Assembly: GCA_045636225.1 (NCBI GenBank)
Contig: JAZTXB010000150.1
Location: 1 to 38,605 of the forward strand
DNA: 38,605 bases
Direction of reading: 5' to 3'
Origin: UMGS1613 sp045636225
GTDB lineage: Bacteria; Bacillota_I; Bacilli_A; RF39; UBA660
Shown here one piece after another: positions 38,042-38,605 of the stretch. A program made the translations under genes and the position numbers. How positions within the stretch are numbered: position 1 is the first letter of the stretch; the number at the start of each line of letters is the position of its first letter. The notes beneath the pieces were generated by a model. The model worked only from the letters and a program-made list of their open reading frames with translations. It searched no databases and had not been told where the DNA came from.

Positions 38042-38396
38042 TTTGGTTTTTAATATTAAGGTACATAGAATAAATTGCTTCACTCAATTCTTGTTTATCT
38101 TCTAAAGGTACATTTTCATTTTCAAAAATTAATCTTGCTCTTTCTAATAAATCTTTTGTTTCAACTTCTTCTGATTGAATACCTAAAACATCTATACTTA
38201 CTCCAAAAAAATCTGCTAACGCTTTAATTTGATGTAAATTTATATTTCTTCTTCCTGTTTCAATATTACTAATTGCTGGGCGAGAAAGTTTTAATACTTC
38301 CATTAAATCATCTTGTTTAAGTGATCTAGCCTTTCTTAATTGTCTTATTCTCTTTCCTACTTCTACTGTATCAAATGACTTTTGTAATTTAGTCAT
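38031..38396 (-). CDS. CI-like phage repressor (XRE family)
   Basis: A 121-residue protein. Residues about 12-68 are an HTH_3 DNA-binding domain (RIRQLRKARSLKQDDLMEVL, then KLSRPAISNIETGRRNINLH). A 50-residue helical tail (LERARLIFENENVPLEDKQE) follows and replaces the peptidase domain of RecA-cleaved repressors, so induction may not go through LexA-like self-cleavage. Divergent from the Cro-like gene across a shared control region. It should keep the lysogen by blocking the early promoter. GAAGGAGTGATTAG precedes ATG on the minus strand. Confidence 0.88.
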   Translation of the reverse strand: MTKLQKSFDTVEVGKRIRQLRKARSLKQDDLMEVLKLSRPAISNIETGRRNINLHQIKALADFFGVSIDVLGIQSEEVETKDLLERARLIFENENVPLEDKQELSEAIYSMYLNIKNQIKK

Positions 38397-38419
38397 CTAA
38401 TCACTCCTTCGGGGTATGG

Positions 38420-38450
38420 ATTATAATGTATTGTTTTATTAAAGTTTACA
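38420..38450 (-). promoter_or_regulatory. Leftward repressor promoter
   Basis: On the minus strand TATAAT (38425-38420) stands 24 bp before the repressor ATG. The -35 is poor (TGTAAA at 38450-38445, 19-bp spacing), consistent with a weak or activated maintenance promoter. The dispersed-motif copy at 38455 is adjacent. Confidence 0.5.
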
Positions 38451-38454
38451 CCAT

Positions 38455-38467
38455 ATGTTTCAAAAAG
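38455..38467 (+). promoter_or_regulatory. Dispersed motif site 8 (ATGTTTCAAAAAG)
   Basis: Copy of the recurring motif with one difference, between the repressor promoter and the operator-like dyad (38468-38485). It places the motif directly in the switch region, linking it to repressor control. Confidence 0.55.
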
Positions 38468-38605
38468 TGAAGTTTTTTGACTTCATTTGTAATTTTATAT
38501 TGACAAAATTATATGAATATAGTAAAATGGTAATAGTTAGGAGATACATAATAAATGTTTCGAATAATTAATTTATTTAAAAGGAGGTGAACAAATGAGA
38601 TTTAA
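38465..38605. repeat. Direct terminal repeat, copy 2 (circular overlap)
   Basis: Exact second copy of bases 1-141. The last 11 bases are the start of the Cro-like gene again, so the apparent truncated gene at the end of the window is not a separate gene. Confidence 0.95.

Noticed and set aside
1..38605. CRISPR arrays, insertion sequences, tRNA genes
   Set aside because: No regularly spaced repeats, no transposase genes or terminal inverted repeats, and no cloverleaf with a GTTC loop were seen.
1..38605. Alternative genetic code (TGA as tryptophan), suggested by Mollicutes-like repeats
   Set aside because: TGA serves as stop in many tightly coupled genes (for example at 3816-3818 and 7260-7262) and tryptophan is encoded by TGG.

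Overview
The window is one complete temperate siphovirus genome, assembled as a circle. Bases 1-141 recur exactly at 38465-38605, which gives a unique length of 38,464 bp. The DNA is very AT-rich, ribosome binding sites are strong and of the AGGAGGTGA type, genes are packed in long runs with ATGA or TAATG overlaps, and TGA is used as a stop. With a lysozyme built from GH25, CW_7 and LysM domains and BspA-type leucine-rich repeats at the tail tip, this points to a low-GC Bacillota (Firmicutes) host, plausibly from an animal gut. The host genus cannot be read from the sequence.

Layout. (1) Immunity switch, 38031-38605 joined to 1-328: a leftward CI-like repressor and a rightward Cro-like gene flank a control region with an operator-like dyad and a TTGACA/TAAAAT promoter. 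(2) Early operon, 410-5917: Sak3-like annealing protein, SSB, HNH-like zinc protein, RuvC-like resolvase, several coiled-coil small proteins, then a DNA-modification cassette: a DpdA/TGT-like transglycosylase, a YhhQ-type queuosine-precursor transporter and a YgjV-like membrane protein. (3) Second early block, 5937-9915: a strong promoter and a structured, attenuator-like leader lead to a replisome-organiser gene, many small ORFs, a DNA methyltransferase and a sigma-region-4-like late regulator. (4) Late block, from 9915: a late promoter, a roughly 200-nt hairpin-rich non-coding segment ending in a terminator, terminase, portal, MuF-type head protein, scaffold, major capsid, connectors, tail tube, frameshifted chaperone, tape measure, distal tail, tail endopeptidase/fibre, receptor-binding proteins, holin and endolysin (to 33754). 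(5) Accessory region, 33837-36333: small membrane, coiled-coil and AbrB-like proteins. (6) Integration module: attP-like dyad at 36374-36415 and a leftward large serine integrase.

How it fits together. The repressor/Cro pair decides between lysogeny and lysis. Early genes recombine, replicate and apparently modify DNA. The late regulator probably turns on the structural operon. The transglycosylase plus transporter without any 7-deazaguanine synthesis genes suggests that the phage salvages a deazapurine base from host or environment to protect its DNA. A 13-bp asymmetric motif (ATGTTTCAAATAG) recurs at eight places in early and integration regions, each time pointing in the direction of transcription. 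It resembles the stoperator arrangement of mycobacteriophage L5 and is probably part of repressor control. The two main surprises in non-coding DNA are the alternative-hairpin leader before the replication gene and the hairpin-rich segment before terminase.
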